Shown in pieces: positions 33,232 through 42,028 of a stretch of 64,000 nucleotides of DNA. Below the pieces are notes generated by a model. It did no database searches. It had not been told where the DNA came from and saw nothing but the letters and a program-made list of their open reading frames with translations. Both the position numbers and the translations under genes were made by a program. Numbering within the stretch: the first letter of the stretch is position 1; each line of letters opens with the position of its first letter. Source of the stretch: Nocardioides cremeus (GTDB lineage Bacteria; Actinomycetota; Actinomycetes; Propionibacteriales; Nocardioidaceae); the NCBI RefSeq assembly GCF_030518195.1, contig NZ_JAULSC010000004.1, positions 212,708-276,707 of the forward strand, in the 5' to 3' direction.

Positions 33232-33705
33232 TCAGCCGAGGGGGCGGTGGCCCTGGCCGGCCCGTAGGCGGCGCTGCATCTCGCGCACGAACTGCTCGCG
33301 GTCGACCGCCAGCGCCTCGACCGGGATCGTGGTGCTGCGCCCGTCCTGCAGGTGCAGCACCAGGCAGTCGATGTCGTGCACGGTCGTGGTCGCGGCCTGG
33401 CTCACCTCGCTCCAGCGGGCCCGCTTCACGCCGGCGCCGCGCACCGGCCCGACGACGTACCCGTCGTCCTCGGCGCGCAGCACGTAGGCGCGGTTGCGCA
33501 GCCACCAACCCAGCCAGAAGACGGCCCCGACGCCCACGCCCAGCAGCACGACCAGCACGTCGGCGTTGATGCTCGCCAGGGCCACGACGGCGGTGCCGGC
33601 GAACATCACCAGCGCGAGCGCGACGAGGCTGAGCCCGACCAGACGCACCGCGAAGGCCGGCGCGAAGCGGTAGTCGTGCGGCGTGGGCAGCGTCGTTCCG
33701 GCCAT
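33232..33705 (-). CDS. Small membrane protein with PH-like domain
   Basis: A 157-residue protein with two closely spaced transmembrane helices near residues 18-70 (VRLVGLSLVALALVMFAGTAVVALA and then VLVVLLGVGVGAVFWLGWWL). A soluble C-terminal part of about 80 residues follows (YVLRAEDDGYVV ... RWSEVSQAATTTV ... LVLHLQDGRSTTIPVEAL). The layout resembles the actinobacterial bacterial-PH (DUF304-like) membrane proteins. I start at ATG 33705; a start six codons earlier is possible. No operon partner is evident and no function can be assigned. Confidence 0.7.
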   Translation of the reverse strand: MAGTTLPTPHDYRFAPAFAVRLVGLSLVALALVMFAGTAVVALASINADVLVVLLGVGVGAVFWLGWWLRNRAYVLRAEDDGYVVGPVRGAGVKRARWSEVSQAATTTVHDIDCLVLHLQDGRSTTIPVEALAVDREQFVREMQRRLRAGQGHRPLG

Positions 33706-33803
33706 GGCCCGATTCCACACCACGGCTCTCGCGGGGCGCCACCCGGGCGCCCGGGCGCGGTCTTCTAGAGTGACCTGGCACGCGCCGGGCTCGGCGCGGG
33801 CAC

Positions 33804-33891
33804 GGAGGGGTGCCGGAGTGGCCTATCGGAACCGCCTTGAAAGCGGTCGTAGGGAGACCTACCGCGGGTTCGAATCCCGCCCCCTCTGCCA
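33804..33891 (+). tRNA. tRNA-Ser(TGA)
   Basis: Acceptor GGAGGGG pairs with CCCCTCT (one G-U pair). The anticodon stem ACCGC/GCGGT closes loop CTTGAAA with anticodon TGA. A long variable arm is present, the T arm is GCGGGTTCGAATCCCGC, and CCA is encoded at 33889-33891. Confidence 0.95.
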
Positions 33892-33916
33892 GGCCTCCCG
33901 ATGCTGACGCTGGTGC

Positions 33917-34147
33917 TCAGCGGGTGAGGGTGAGCAGCAGGTCGCCCTCCTGGACGACGTCGCCGGGGGCGACCTTGACCGCCACGACCGTGCCGGCGCG
34001 CTCGGCGATCACCGGGATCTCCATCTTCATCGACTCCAGCAGCACGACCGTGTCGCCGACCTCGACGTGCTCCCCGGCGGCGACCGCCACCTCGAGCACG
34101 TTGGCGACCATCTCCGCCGCGATCTGCTGCACCTGTTCACGAGCCAC
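33917..34147 (-). CDS. Small stand-alone biotinyl/lipoyl attachment protein
   Basis: A 76-residue biotinyl domain. ESMKMEIPV carries the biotin-acceptor Lys41 flanked by methionines, and the surrounding beta strands (VEVGDTVVLL, VKVAPGDVVQEGDLLLTL) complete the hammerhead fold. There is no N-terminal extension, so it is shorter than AccB-type carriers. Similar small biotinylated proteins occur in mycobacteria and related actinomycetes. It may serve an acyl-CoA carboxylase encoded elsewhere. It stands alone between a tRNA and a membrane protein gene. Confidence 0.88.
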   Translation of the reverse strand: MAREQVQQIAAEMVANVLEVAVAAGEHVEVGDTVVLLESMKMEIPVIAERAGTVVAVKVAPGDVVQEGDLLLTLTR

Positions 34148-34224
34148 GTCTCGAACCTAGCCGTTACCGGCAGGTACGCCGGATCCGCTCGCGCGTCGGT
34201 GTCAGCCGACGTGTCGGGAGCGGG

Positions 34225-35250
34225 TCAGAGCAGGGCCTGGCCGCGGGCCGGCTCGGGCCGCCCGGCCGCCTTCTCCTCCGCGCGCCGCGCCCGGCGCCCG
34301 CGGGGTCCGGTCAAGCGCAGGTCGAGGCGGATCAGCGCGGCGCCGATCAGCACGCCGATGACCAGGCCGTAGGCGATGGAGAGGCCCACCTCGAGCAGCG
34401 CGACCGAGGGGTTCATCATCGAGCTGGCGACCGAGGCGGTGGCGGCCACGCCGAAGGCGCTGACCCACCAGCCCTGCCGTCGCCGGGCCCGCATGTGGCA
34501 GCCCCACACGATGGCGGGCACACCCAACACCGTGGCGATCGGGCGCGGAAAGGCGCCCAGGTTCTCCCGCGACCAGCGCACCACGTCGAGCAGGTCGGTG
34601 ACCATCGCGCCGGGGCCGTAGCGGCGCAGCAGCTCGGCGTAGGCCAGGGTCAGCAGCAGCAGCGCGCCGCCAACCAGCACGATCAGCAGCCCGCGCCGGC
34701 CCAGGCCGTGGAAGCCGGCGCCGAGCCGGAAGACCAGTCCGAAGACGCCCAGCAGGGCCAGGCCGAGCGTGGCGTACTCGAAGCTCACCACGCTGCTGAC
34801 CGGCTCGAAGCCGACCACGGCCAGCGCCCCGACGGAGGCCACCAGGGTGGCCAGCAGCGCCTCGCGGGCCGCGTGCCGCAGCCGACGCGCCGGCACCGTG
34901 CCCATCACCGCGAGCACCGCGGCCACCACGCAGGTCCAGGCCGCGGCCCCGGTGCGCAGCCGGTCGTCGTCGAGCACCAGCACCGCGACGCCGATGGCGA
35001 CCGCGAGGGTGCCGAAGACCACCGGGCGACCGCCGGTGCGGGCCGCGAGGGCCCAGGTGAAGGCACCGGCCACGGCCACCGACCCGGCGCCCGGCAACCA
35101 GCCCGGCCCGATCTCGAGCACGCCCAGGACCAGGACCGCCAGCCCCGCGGCCACGGCCACCGCCCAGCCCACCAGCGGCCAGCGCGAGACGGCCAGGCGG
35201 TCGACCGAGGTGCTGACCTGCGCGAGGCGGAGGGAGACGGCTGACGACAC
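34225..35250 (-). CDS. Polytopic membrane protein of unknown function
   Basis: A 341-residue integral membrane protein with about nine or ten hydrophobic helices and a basic cytoplasmic tail (RLTGPRGRRARRAEEKAAGRPEP). The start is GTG 35250, twelve bases after the stop of the nitrilase gene, so the two genes are probably cotranscribed. No transporter, enzyme or signalling motif is evident. Family assignment is not possible by eye. Confidence 0.7.
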   Translation of the reverse strand: MSSAVSLRLAQVSTSVDRLAVSRWPLVGWAVAVAAGLAVLVLGVLEIGPGWLPGAGSVAVAGAFTWALAARTGGRPVVFGTLAVAIGVAVLVLDDDRLRTGAAAWTCVVAAVLAVMGTVPARRLRHAAREALLATLVASVGALAVVGFEPVSSVVSFEYATLGLALLGVFGLVFRLGAGFHGLGRRGLLIVLVGGALLLLTLAYAELLRRYGPGAMVTDLLDVVRWSRENLGAFPRPIATVLGVPAIVWGCHMRARRRQGWWVSAFGVAATASVASSMMNPSVALLEVGLSIAYGLVIGVLIGAALIRLDLRLTGPRGRRARRAEEKAAGRPEPARGQALL

Positions 35251-35261
35251 GTCGACGAAGG

Positions 35262-36026
35262 CTACAACCGGCGGTTGGCCAGCGACGGGTTGGTGCGCCG
35301 CACCTCGGCCAGCCGAGCGAGATCGACCACACCGTGCACCAGCCCCGCGTCGGGGCCGGCCTCGGCGAGCACGTCGCCCAGCGGGTCGACCAGCATGGAG
35401 TGGCCGCTGTAGCGCGGCGCGGGCTGCCCCGCGGCAGCGACGTACACGGTGTTCTCGATGGCGCGGGCGCGCAGCAGGGTGCGCCAGTGCTCGACCTTGC
35501 GCTCGCCGGCCACCCAGGCGGCCGGCACCAGCAGCAGCTCGGCGCCCTGGTCGACCAGCAGCCGGGCCAGCTCGGGGAAGCGCAGGTCGTAGCAGGTCAT
35601 CAGGCCCACGCGGACCCCGCCGACCTCGACCAGCGCCGGGGTCGGGTCGCCGGCGCTGAGCCGGTCGGACTCGCGGTAGCCGAAGGAGTCGTAGAGATGG
35701 ATCTTGCGGTACTCGGCGTGCGCGGCGCCGCGCACCAGCAGCGTGTTCCACGGCCGCTGCGGGTCGGGGCCGGTCTCGAACATGCCGGCCACGACCGTCG
35801 CACGCCGCTCGTCGGCCACGCGGGCCAGCTCGACCCCGAAGGGACCGTCGACCGCCTCGGCGTCGGCGCTGACGTCGGCGCCGGCCGGGCCGAAGTCGCG
35901 GGCGAACGCCTCGGGCAGCACGACCAGGTCGTGGCCCTCGGGCACCACCTGCGCCAGGCGGGCGCGGTTGACGGCGGGATCGGTGTCGGAGGCCTCCTGG
36001 ACCAGGGCGACGCGCAGCGTGGTCAT
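35262..36026 (-). CDS. Carbon-nitrogen hydrolase (nitrilase superfamily)
   Basis: A 254-residue nitrilase-superfamily hydrolase with the full catalytic triad: Glu39 (LVVLPEAF), Lys108 (YRKIHLYD) and Cys145 (LMTCYDLRFPE). ARAIENTVYVAAAGQ and SMLVDPLGDVLAEAG are conserved. The YRKIHLYDSFGYRES variant resembles Nit2-type omega-amidases or deaminated-glutathione amidases. The probable role is hydrolysis of small amides in metabolite repair. It is followed by the membrane protein gene and runs divergent from the mobA-like gene. Confidence 0.88.
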   Translation of the reverse strand: MTTLRVALVQEASDTDPAVNRARLAQVVPEGHDLVVLPEAFARDFGPAGADVSADAEAVDGPFGVELARVADERRATVVAGMFETGPDPQRPWNTLLVRGAAHAEYRKIHLYDSFGYRESDRLSAGDPTPALVEVGGVRVGLMTCYDLRFPELARLLVDQGAELLLVPAAWVAGERKVEHWRTLLRARAIENTVYVAAAGQPAPRYSGHSMLVDPLGDVLAEAGPDAGLVHGVVDLARLAEVRRTNPSLANRRL

Positions 36027-36070
36027 GGACCCAGCCTGCCAGCCGTGGGCGCTGCTGCCATCCTGCTGGC

Positions 36071-36673
36071 GTGGAGCCCGACGACCTGAGCGACCTCGCG
36101 GACCCCTCCTTCAGCGCCGTGGTGCTGGCGGGGGGCACCGCCGTGCGACTCGACGGAGCCGACAAGGCCTCCGTCGAGCTGCACGGACGCACCCTGCTGA
36201 CCCATGCCCTCGACGCCTGCCTCGACGCCGCGGAGGTCGTCGTGGTGGGCGACCCGGTGCCGACCCACCGGCCGGTCACCTTCACCCGCGAGGACCCGCG
36301 CCACGGCGGCCCGGTGGCGGCCCTGCTGACGGGGCGCGACGCGCTGCTGCGGCCCGTGCGGCTGGTCGGGGTTCTCGCCGTCGACATGCCGCACGTGGGC
36401 CCCGAGACCTTCGCCCGGCTGCGGCGGGCGGTCGGGGACGGGCCGGCCGGGCGCGACGGGGCGGTGCTGGTGGCCCCCGACGGCCGGCACGCGCTCGCGC
36501 TGGTGCTGCGCACCGACCGGCTCGACGGCGTGCGTCCCACGCGCGAGGGGCAGCACGGCATGGCGCTGCGGCGCCTCCTGGCCCGCCTCGACCTCGCCGA
36601 GGTCCCCGCCGTAGGCCGCGAGCACCGCGACGTCGACACCTGGGCCGACCTGCGCGACCTCGCCGACGACTGA
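36071..36673 (+). CDS. MobA-like nucleotidyltransferase (molybdenum cofactor guanylyltransferase)
   Basis: A 200-residue NTP transferase. VVLAGGTAVRLDGADKASVEL near residues 17-37 matches the LAGGxSxRMGxDK nucleotide-binding loop. VVVGDP and VGVLAVDMPHV are the following strand motifs, and EDPRHGGPVAAL matches MobA. MobA attaches GMP to molybdopterin. The start is GTG 36071. A DUF6457 gene follows after a repeat-filled gap, and DUF6457 is often fused to the C-terminus of MobA, which supports the assignment. Confidence 0.78.
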   Translation: MEPDDLSDLADPSFSAVVLAGGTAVRLDGADKASVELHGRTLLTHALDACLDAAEVVVVGDPVPTHRPVTFTREDPRHGGPVAALLTGRDALLRPVRLVGVLAVDMPHVGPETFARLRRAVGDGPAGRDGAVLVAPDGRHALALVLRTDRLDGVRPTREGQHGMALRRLLARLDLAEVPAVGREHRDVDTWADLRDLADD

Positions 36674-36686
36674 GCCTCCGGCCCGT

Positions 36687-36850
36687 CCGGGTCGTGGTCC
36701 GGGTCGTGGTCCGGGTCGTGGTCCGGGTCGTGGTCCGGGTCGTGGTCCCCTGGCGCGTCATGGCGCGTCCCCAGGCACACGACCCGAGCCACGACGCAGA
36801 CCACGACTGGAGCCACAACTGAAGCCACGATTGGGACCACGACCCGGGCG
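36687..36850. repeat. Inverted arrays of a 12-bp unit around a palindromic core (copy A1)
   Basis: Five exact tandem copies of CCGGGTCGTGGT occupy 36687-36746. A core of about 32 bases with CGCGTCATGGCGCG follows. Six degenerate copies of the opposite strand (ACGACCCGAGCC, ACGACGCAGACC and so on) occupy 36779-36850. The whole could fold into one long hairpin. A second set with the same plan is at 54596-54745. Confidence 0.85.
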
Positions 36851-36891
36851 GCGGTGTTGCGCCGGGCGGGCCGGGTCGCGAGGCTGGGCCC

Positions 36892-37314
36892 GTGAACCTG
36901 CACGACTGGATCGACGAGCTCTGCGACATCCTCGACCTCGACGCGGAGGTGGACGAGACGCTGCTGCTCGACCTGGCCCGCGACGTGGCGCACGCCGTGG
37001 CGCGGCCGGCCGCGCCCCTGTCGACGTACCTCCTCGGGCTCGCCGCGGGCGCCAAGGGTGGCGACCCGGCCGTGGTCGAGGAGCTCGCCGAGCGGGTCCG
37101 CTCGCTGGCCGACGGCTGGGACCAGCCGGCGACGCCCGACGAACCGGTGGCTGCGGCCGACGACCTCGGCACCGACGCGGCCCAGGACGACCTCGACGGG
37201 GCGACCGACCCGCTGACCGAGATCGAGGACCTCGACGAGCTCCTCGGCCGCGACCCCGAGCCCGACTCTGGACCCGACTCCGGGCGCGACCTCGAGGCCT
37301 CCGAGGAGGAGTAG
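36892..37314 (+). CDS. DUF6457 domain protein
   Basis: A 140-residue acidic protein. The first 80 residues (LHDWIDELCDILDLDAEVDE, then LLLDLARDVAHAVARPAAPL) match the DUF6457 family, a helical domain found alone or attached to MobA/FdhD-type molybdenum cofactor proteins in actinobacteria. The last 50 residues are a low-complexity acidic tail (DEPVAAADDLGTDAAQDDL). The start is GTG 36892. Its neighbour suggests a part in molybdenum-cofactor delivery, but no activity is known. Confidence 0.75.
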   Translation: MNLHDWIDELCDILDLDAEVDETLLLDLARDVAHAVARPAAPLSTYLLGLAAGAKGGDPAVVEELAERVRSLADGWDQPATPDEPVAAADDLGTDAAQDDLDGATDPLTEIEDLDELLGRDPEPDSGPDSGRDLEASEEE

Positions 37315-37336
37315 GCGCGGCCCCTAGGGTGAGGCC

Positions 37337-38311
37337 ATGCGTGCTGTCGTCGCCGACGGGTCCGGCGGACCCGAGATCCTGTCCGTAGCCGAGCTGCCCG
37401 ACCCCTCCCCCGGGCCTGGTGAGGTGCTGGTCGAGGTGGCGGCGGCGGGGCTCAACCGCGCCGACCTGCTGCAGCGCCAGGGCTTCTACCCGCCCCCGCC
37501 CGGCGCCTCCGAAGTCATCGGCATGGAGTGCTCGGGCACCATCGCCGCGCTCGGCGAGGGCGTCGAGGGCTGGGCGGTGGGCGACGCGGTCTGCTGCCTG
37601 CTCGCCGGCGGGGGCTACGCGTCGTACGTCGTGGTGCCGGCCGGGCAGGTGATGCCGGTGCCCGACGGGGTCGATCTCGTCACGGCCGCTGCGCTGCCCG
37701 AGGTGGCGGCGACGGTGTGGTCGAACGTGTTCATGGTCGCCGGGCTGCGTCCCGACGAGACGCTGCTGGTGCACGGCGGGGCCGGCGGGATCGGGACCTT
37801 CGCGATCCAGCTGGCGCACGCGCTGGGCGCCCGCGTGCTGACCACGGGCGGCACGCCCGAGAAGCTGGCGTTCTGCCGCGCGCTCGGGGCCGACGTGGCC
37901 ATCGACTACCGCGAGCAGGACTTCGTCGAGGTGGTGCGCGAGAGCACCGACGGCGGGGTCGACGTCGTGCTCGACAACATGGGCGCCAAGTACCTCGCAC
38001 GCAACGTCGCGGCCCTGGCCACCGAGGGACGGCTGGTCGTGATCGGGATGCAGGGCGGCACGAAGGCCGAGCTCGACCTGAGCGTGCTGCTGCGCAAGCG
38101 GGCGGCCGTCATCGCCACCTCGTTGCGCTCGCGGCCGGTGAGCGAGAAGTCCGCCATCTGCGCGGCCGTCGTGGAGCACGTGTGGCCGCTGGTCGCCGAC
38201 GGGTCCGTGCGCCCGGTGGTGCACGGCACGATGCCCCTGGAGCAGGTGCGCGAGGCGCACGAGCTGATGGGCTCGGGCGCGCACACCGGCAAGATCCTGC
38301 TCACCCTGTAG
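37337..38311 (+). CDS. NAD(P)H quinone oxidoreductase (zinc-independent MDR family)
   Basis: A 324-residue medium-chain reductase. AAGLNRADLLQRQGFYPPPPGASEVIGMECSG is the PIG3/quinone-reductase N-terminal signature and lacks the zinc ligands. LLVHGGAGGIGTFAIQLAHALGARV is the Rossmann nucleotide-binding segment. The enzyme should reduce quinones using NADPH. Its ATG is 22 bases after the DUF6457 stop, so it may be in the same transcript. A short gap leads to bpa. Confidence 0.9.
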   Translation: MRAVVADGSGGPEILSVAELPDPSPGPGEVLVEVAAAGLNRADLLQRQGFYPPPPGASEVIGMECSGTIAALGEGVEGWAVGDAVCCLLAGGGYASYVVVPAGQVMPVPDGVDLVTAAALPEVAATVWSNVFMVAGLRPDETLLVHGGAGGIGTFAIQLAHALGARVLTTGGTPEKLAFCRALGADVAIDYREQDFVEVVRESTDGGVDVVLDNMGAKYLARNVAALATEGRLVVIGMQGGTKAELDLSVLLRKRAAVIATSLRSRPVSEKSAICAAVVEHVWPLVADGSVRPVVHGTMPLEQVREAHELMGSGAHTGKILLTL

Positions 38312-38351
38312 GGCCACAGCGCCGTACGCCGCCGCCTCCTAGGCTGGGGTC

Positions 38352-39014
38352 ATGAGCCAGCACCCCGACGAGCAGCCCCAGTCCGACGCCCCGTCCGAGG
38401 CACCGTCCGGTGATCAGTCCGGCGACCAGGGCTCCCCCGCCGGGGAGCAGGACCAGCACGTGGTCATCGTCGGCCCCGACGGGCAGCCGCTCGGCACCCT
38501 GCCGGCCTCGGCGCTCGCCCAGGCCCAGCAGGACGACGACGCCGGCGAGCGCTCGATCACCGAGCTGGTCGAGCAGCCGGCCAAGGTGATGCGCATCGGC
38601 AGCATGATCAAGCAGCTGCTGGAGGAGGTGAAGGCGGCCCCGCTCGACGAGGCGAGCCGCCAGCGCCTCAAGGGCATCCACCAGGCGTCCATCACCGAGC
38701 TCGAGGACGGCCTGGCGCCCGAGCTGGTCGAGGAGCTCGACCGGCTCTCCCTGCCCTTCACCGAGGACGGCACGCCCAGCGAGGGTGAGCTGCGCATCGC
38801 CCAGGCCCAGCTGGTCGGGTGGCTCGAGGGCCTCTTCCACGGCATCCAGACCGCGATCTACGCCCAGCAGATGGCCGCCAAGGCGCAGTTCGAGCACATG
38901 CGGCGCAGCCTGCCCGCAGGCTCCGGCGCCCACCCGGGCCAGCCGGGTCAGCCCGGGCAGCCCGGTCAGGCCCCGGGCGCCGACCACGGCGACTCGGGCG
39001 GCATGTACCTCTGA
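38352..39014 (+). CDS. bpa: Bacterial proteasome activator
   Basis: A 220-residue DUF2587/Bpa (PafE) protein. The acidic disordered N-terminus, the core VMRIGSMIKQLLEEVKAAPLDEASR and the four-helix region through QMAAKAQFEHMRRSLP match the family. The C-terminus ends GGMYL, where MYL is the hydrophobic-Tyr-X motif that docks into the 20S proteasome ring. Bpa forms a dodecameric ring and stimulates ATP-independent degradation of unfolded proteins. Its presence is strong evidence for an actinobacterium with a proteasome. A repeat array follows immediately. Confidence 0.92.
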   Translation: MSQHPDEQPQSDAPSEAPSGDQSGDQGSPAGEQDQHVVIVGPDGQPLGTLPASALAQAQQDDDAGERSITELVEQPAKVMRIGSMIKQLLEEVKAAPLDEASRQRLKGIHQASITELEDGLAPELVEELDRLSLPFTEDGTPSEGELRIAQAQLVGWLEGLFHGIQTAIYAQQMAAKAQFEHMRRSLPAGSGAHPGQPGQPGQPGQAPGADHGDSGGMYL

Positions 39015-39202
39015 CCCGGCCCGAACCTCCCCGCGACCCGGCCCGAGCTTCGCCCCGAGTCGGCCCAAACTTCACCCTGAGTCGGCCCGTACTTCCCACG
39101 GTGTCGCCCCAGGTCCGCAGTCGGTACGCGCCGGCCGGGTCGGCGGGAAGTTCAGGCCGGGTCGGCGGGAAGTTTGCGCCGGGTCGGCGGGAAGTCTGGG
39201 CC
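39013..39202. repeat. Inverted arrays of a 22-bp unit (copy B1)
   Basis: Four units of the type GACCCGGCCCGAACCTCCCC lie at 39013-39100, each 22 bases apart. Three units of the reverse complement type, GGGTCGGCGGGAAGTTCAGG, lie at 39137-39202. They fill the gap between the convergent bpa gene and the secreted protein gene. The same unit occurs at 54770-54835. Confidence 0.85.
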
Positions 39203-39205
39203 GGG

Positions 39206-39868
39206 TCAGGGGCGGGCGAGGCGGCGGGCCAGCACCAGGCCCAGGGCGCCGATGAGGACCAGCGCGGCGCCGGGGGCCAGGGCGCGGGGCAGCGGGGTGG
39301 GCTCGTCGAGGTCGAGCCGGTCGAACTCGGCCATGGGGGGCTCGGCGTCCACCGGCGGCTCGGGGTTGGGGAAGATCTGCTCGACGTCGCGCACCAGGGA
39401 CGCGTCGCGCAGGGCCGTGCCGCTGTCGCCGGTGGCGATGAACCGGCCCTCGGTGTCGGGGTCGGCGCTGACGAAAAACATGTAGGTGTCGTCCTGCAGG
39501 CGCCCCAGGTCGCAACCGCCCGAGCTGCGGGTGGTCACCACCTCGACCTCGATGTCGTCGATGCGGCTCGCGCCCTTGTAGACCAGGTCGACCGCGACCT
39601 GGTGGGTCAGCTCGACACCGCGCTGGCCACCGGCCCGCTGCTCGGCACTGCTCGAGACGACCGAGCCGGAGAAGACGGCCTGGGCCTGGCGGGCCTGCGA
39701 GCTCACGGAGCTGTCGCTGTCGCACTTCTCGCCGGTGGCCCCGGCGGGCGCCAGGAGCGCGCCGGCGCCGAGCAGCAGGCCCGAGCCGAGGAGCACGGCG
39801 AGCACGAGGCTGCCCACCACCGCGAACGGCCCAGCGGGGCGCGCGGTCAGTCGTCGAGGGCTCGGCAC
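39206..39868 (-). CDS. Secreted, membrane-anchored protein (TIMP/NTR-like)
   Basis: A protein of about 220 residues starting at GTG 39868. It has an N-terminal signal/anchor (PFAVVGSLVLAVLLGSGLLLGAGALLAPAGA), an extracellular domain beginning EKCDSDSSVSSQARQAQAVFSGSVV, and a C-terminal transmembrane helix with a basic tail (GAALVLIGALGLVLARRLARP). One cysteine lies at each end of the domain (EKCD and GGCDLGR). The pattern resembles actinobacterial NTR/TIMP-like surface proteins, a comparison made from memory. It runs downstream of the HAD gene on the same strand. Confidence 0.68.
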   Translation of the reverse strand: MPSPRRLTARPAGPFAVVGSLVLAVLLGSGLLLGAGALLAPAGATGEKCDSDSSVSSQARQAQAVFSGSVVSSSAEQRAGGQRGVELTHQVAVDLVYKGASRIDDIEVEVVTTRSSGGCDLGRLQDDTYMFFVSADPDTEGRFIATGDSGTALRDASLVRDVEQIFPNPEPPVDAEPPMAEFDRLDLDEPTPLPRALAPGAALVLIGALGLVLARRLARP

Positions 39869-39885
39869 GGTGACATGAGACCAGA

Positions 39886-40692
39886 TCACAGGTCGAACAC
39901 ACCAGCCAGGACCCGCGCCACGCCGTCGTCGTCGTGACCTGGGGCGACGTGGTCGGCGACCTCGGTGACCGTGGGGTGCGCGTCGGCCATGGCGTACGAC
40001 GTGCCGGCCCACCCGAGCATCGGCAGGTCGTTGGGCATGTCGCCGAAGGCGATCACCTCGTCGGCGGCGATGCCTCGCTCGTCGCAGAGCAGCTCGAGCG
40101 TGGAGGCCTTGGTGACCTGCGGCCCGCTGATCTCCAGCAGCGTGGTCGACGACGACCAGGTGGTCACCAGCCGGCCGCCGGTGACCTCCTCGGCGACGTC
40201 CCAGAACTCCTGGGGCGCCAGCTCCTCGTGGCGTGCGAGCAGCTTGAGGGCGGGCCCGTCGAAGAGCTCCTCGATCGGGGCGCGCCGGGCGGCGTCGGGC
40301 ACCTGGTAGCGCTCCATGAAGCCGGGCTCGAGCTCGATGCCGCGCATCGTCTCGACGGCGTACGCCGTGCCCGGCACCGCCTCGCGCAGCGCCGCGCAGA
40401 CCTCCAGCCCCAGCCGCGGCTCGATCGGGCGCTCGAGCACGGCGCGGTCGCCGGTGACGTCCCAGACCAGCGCGCCGTTGGAGATGATCGCCAGCCCGTG
40501 GGCGCCGACGTGCTCGAAGACGTCGGCGGCCCAGCGCAGCGGGCGGCCGGTGACGAAGACGACGGGCACGTCGCGGCGGTCGAGCTCGAGCAGCACCTCG
40601 CGCGTGTACGCCGACACGGTGCCGTCGCTGCGCACCAGCGTGCCGTCGAGGTCGGTCGCCACGAGCCGCGGCAGCCGGGCAGCGCCGCTCAC
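39886..40692 (-). CDS. Cof-type HAD hydrolase
   Basis: A 268-residue HAD phosphatase of the Cof (IIB) subfamily. Motif I is LVATDLDGTLVRSDG, motif II is VVFVTGRPLRWA, motif III includes KASTLELLCDERGI, and motif IV is VIAFGDMPNDLPML. The start GTG 40692 overlaps the stop of the acetyltransferase gene (GTGA). It belongs to a tightly overlapping set serS, HAD, GNAT, HAD. Cof-type enzymes remove phosphate from small metabolites such as sugar phosphates or pyridoxal phosphate. Confidence 0.9.
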   Translation of the reverse strand: MSGAARLPRLVATDLDGTLVRSDGTVSAYTREVLLELDRRDVPVVFVTGRPLRWAADVFEHVGAHGLAIISNGALVWDVTGDRAVLERPIEPRLGLEVCAALREAVPGTAYAVETMRGIELEPGFMERYQVPDAARRAPIEELFDGPALKLLARHEELAPQEFWDVAEEVTGGRLVTTWSSSTTLLEISGPQVTKASTLELLCDERGIAADEVIAFGDMPNDLPMLGWAGTSYAMADAHPTVTEVADHVAPGHDDDGVARVLAGVFDL

Positions 40693-41207
40693 GGCGCGGC
40701 CACCGGCAACGGACGCACCATCACCAGGCGCCCGTCCTCGTCGGAGCCGCGCAGGCCGGTGAAGCCGCAGCGGGCGAGCACCCGCAGGCTGGCCCGGTTG
40801 TCGGGCTCGGCCGCGGCGCGCACCCGCACGCCGACGGCCTCGAGGGCCGCCACCAGCCCGGCCAGCGCCTCGGTGGCGAAGCCCCAGCCGCGCGCCTCGG
40901 GCACCAGGCCGAAGCCGACCTCGACCTCGCGCACCCCGTCGTCGGCGGCCGTCGGCGCGCCGAAGCAGCCGATCGAGCCCAGCACGGTGCGACCGCGGAC
41001 CACGTGGCGCGGGCTCCACGGGCTGTGCGGCTCGTAGAGCGTGGCGGCGTCGCGGTCATCGGGCTGCGGGTAGTCGGCGTGCCACTCGGGGCGCCGGCGC
41101 CCGGCGGCGATGTCGGCGGCCTCGCCGGGGCTCCACACCACGAGCAGCAGCCGTTCGGTGCGGACCTCCAGCGGCAGCACCGCCGGTTGCGGCGCGGCGC
41201 CGCTCAC
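40689..41207 (-). CDS. GNAT family N-acetyltransferase
   Basis: A 172-residue RimJ/RimL-type acetyltransferase. LEVRTERLLLVVWSPGEA is the usual opening. VEVGFGLVPEARGWGFATEALAGLV contains the acetyl-CoA-binding Q/RxxGxG/A loop in the form RGWGFA, and NRASLRVLARCGF is the C-terminal motif. GTG 41207 overlaps the stop of the upstream HAD gene. It lies between two paralogous HAD phosphatases in one operon. The acyl acceptor is unknown. Confidence 0.85.
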   Translation of the reverse strand: MSGAAPQPAVLPLEVRTERLLLVVWSPGEAADIAAGRRRPEWHADYPQPDDRDAATLYEPHSPWSPRHVVRGRTVLGSIGCFGAPTAADDGVREVEVGFGLVPEARGWGFATEALAGLVAALEAVGVRVRAAAEPDNRASLRVLARCGFTGLRGSDEDGRLVMVRPLPVAAP

Positions 41208-42028
41208 GCGGGCCACCAGCGCGACATCTCGACCGCCGCGCCGTCGTCGTCGACGGTCGCGGTCACCGCGTCGGCGGCCTCGCGGACCTCCTCGACGGCC
41301 TGGCCCATGGCCACGCCGCGCCCGGCCCAGGTGAGCATCTCGATGTCGTTGCGCCCGTCGCCGATGGCCAGCACGTCGCCCTCGGCGACCCCCAGCTCGC
41401 GGCACACGACCTGGAGGCCGGAGGCCTTCGAGACCCCGACCGGCGCCAGGTCGAGCCAGGCGGTCCAGCCCACGACGTAGTCGGTGCCGTGCAGGCCCAG
41501 CCGCCCGGCCAGCGCCACGAAGTCCTCGACGGTGGCCTCGGGGTCGCGGATGATCACGCGGCTGACAGGCTCGGCGACCATCGACTCGACCTCGCTGAGG
41601 ATCATCTCGCCGGACAGCTCGCCCATCGGGAAGTGCCGGTTGACCCGGTAGCCCCGGCCCCGCTCCTCGACGGCGACCAGCGCCTGCGGGTGCTCGGTCA
41701 GCACCGCGGCGACCGCGGCGCGGGCGTCGAAGGTCTCCTCGTGCACCACCTGCATCGGCGGGTACCGGAAGACCACGGCCCCGTTGGAGGCCACCACCCA
41801 CACCGGGGAGTCCTCGGTGGCCAGGCCGAGCAGGTCGGCGACCCCGGTCATCCCGTCGGGCGAGCGGCCCGAGGCGAGCACGACGTGCGCGCCGGCCTCC
41901 TGCGCGCGGCGTACGGCGTCGTGCACCGCGGGGGTGATCTCCTCGTGGGAGGTGCCGGTGCCGTCGATCCAGCGCAGCAGGGTGCCGTCGATGTCGAGGG
42001 CGACCAGCCCCGGGGTCCAGGAGGTCAT
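41204..42028 (-). CDS. Cof-type HAD hydrolase (second copy)
   Basis: A 274-residue Cof-type HAD phosphatase. Motif I is [13 protein letters not shown], motif II is [11 protein letters not shown], the lysine motif lies in [17 protein letters not shown] and motif IV is [17 protein letters not shown] 42028 overlaps the serS stop (ATGA), which fixes the start. It is related to, but clearly different from, the HAD protein at 39886-40692, so the two probably act on different phosphate esters. Confidence 0.9.
   Translation of the reverse strand: MTSWTPGLVALDIDGTLLRWIDGTGTSHEEITPAVHDAVRRAQEAGAHVVLASGRSPDGMTGVADLLGLATEDSPVWVVASNGAVVFRYPPMQVVHEETFDARAAVAAVLTEHPQALVAVEERGRGYRVNRHFPMGELSGEMILSEVESMVAEPVSRVIIRDPEATVEDFVALAGRLGLHGTDYVVGWTAWLDLAPVGVSKASGLQVVCRELGVAEGDVLAIGDGRNDIEMLTWAGRGVAMGQAVEEVREAADAVTATVDDDGAAVEMSRWWPA

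Noticed and set aside
36687..36850. CRISPR or coding repeat
   Set aside because: The 12-bp units are contiguous without spacers and switch strand around a palindromic core, so an inverted repeat element is a better reading.
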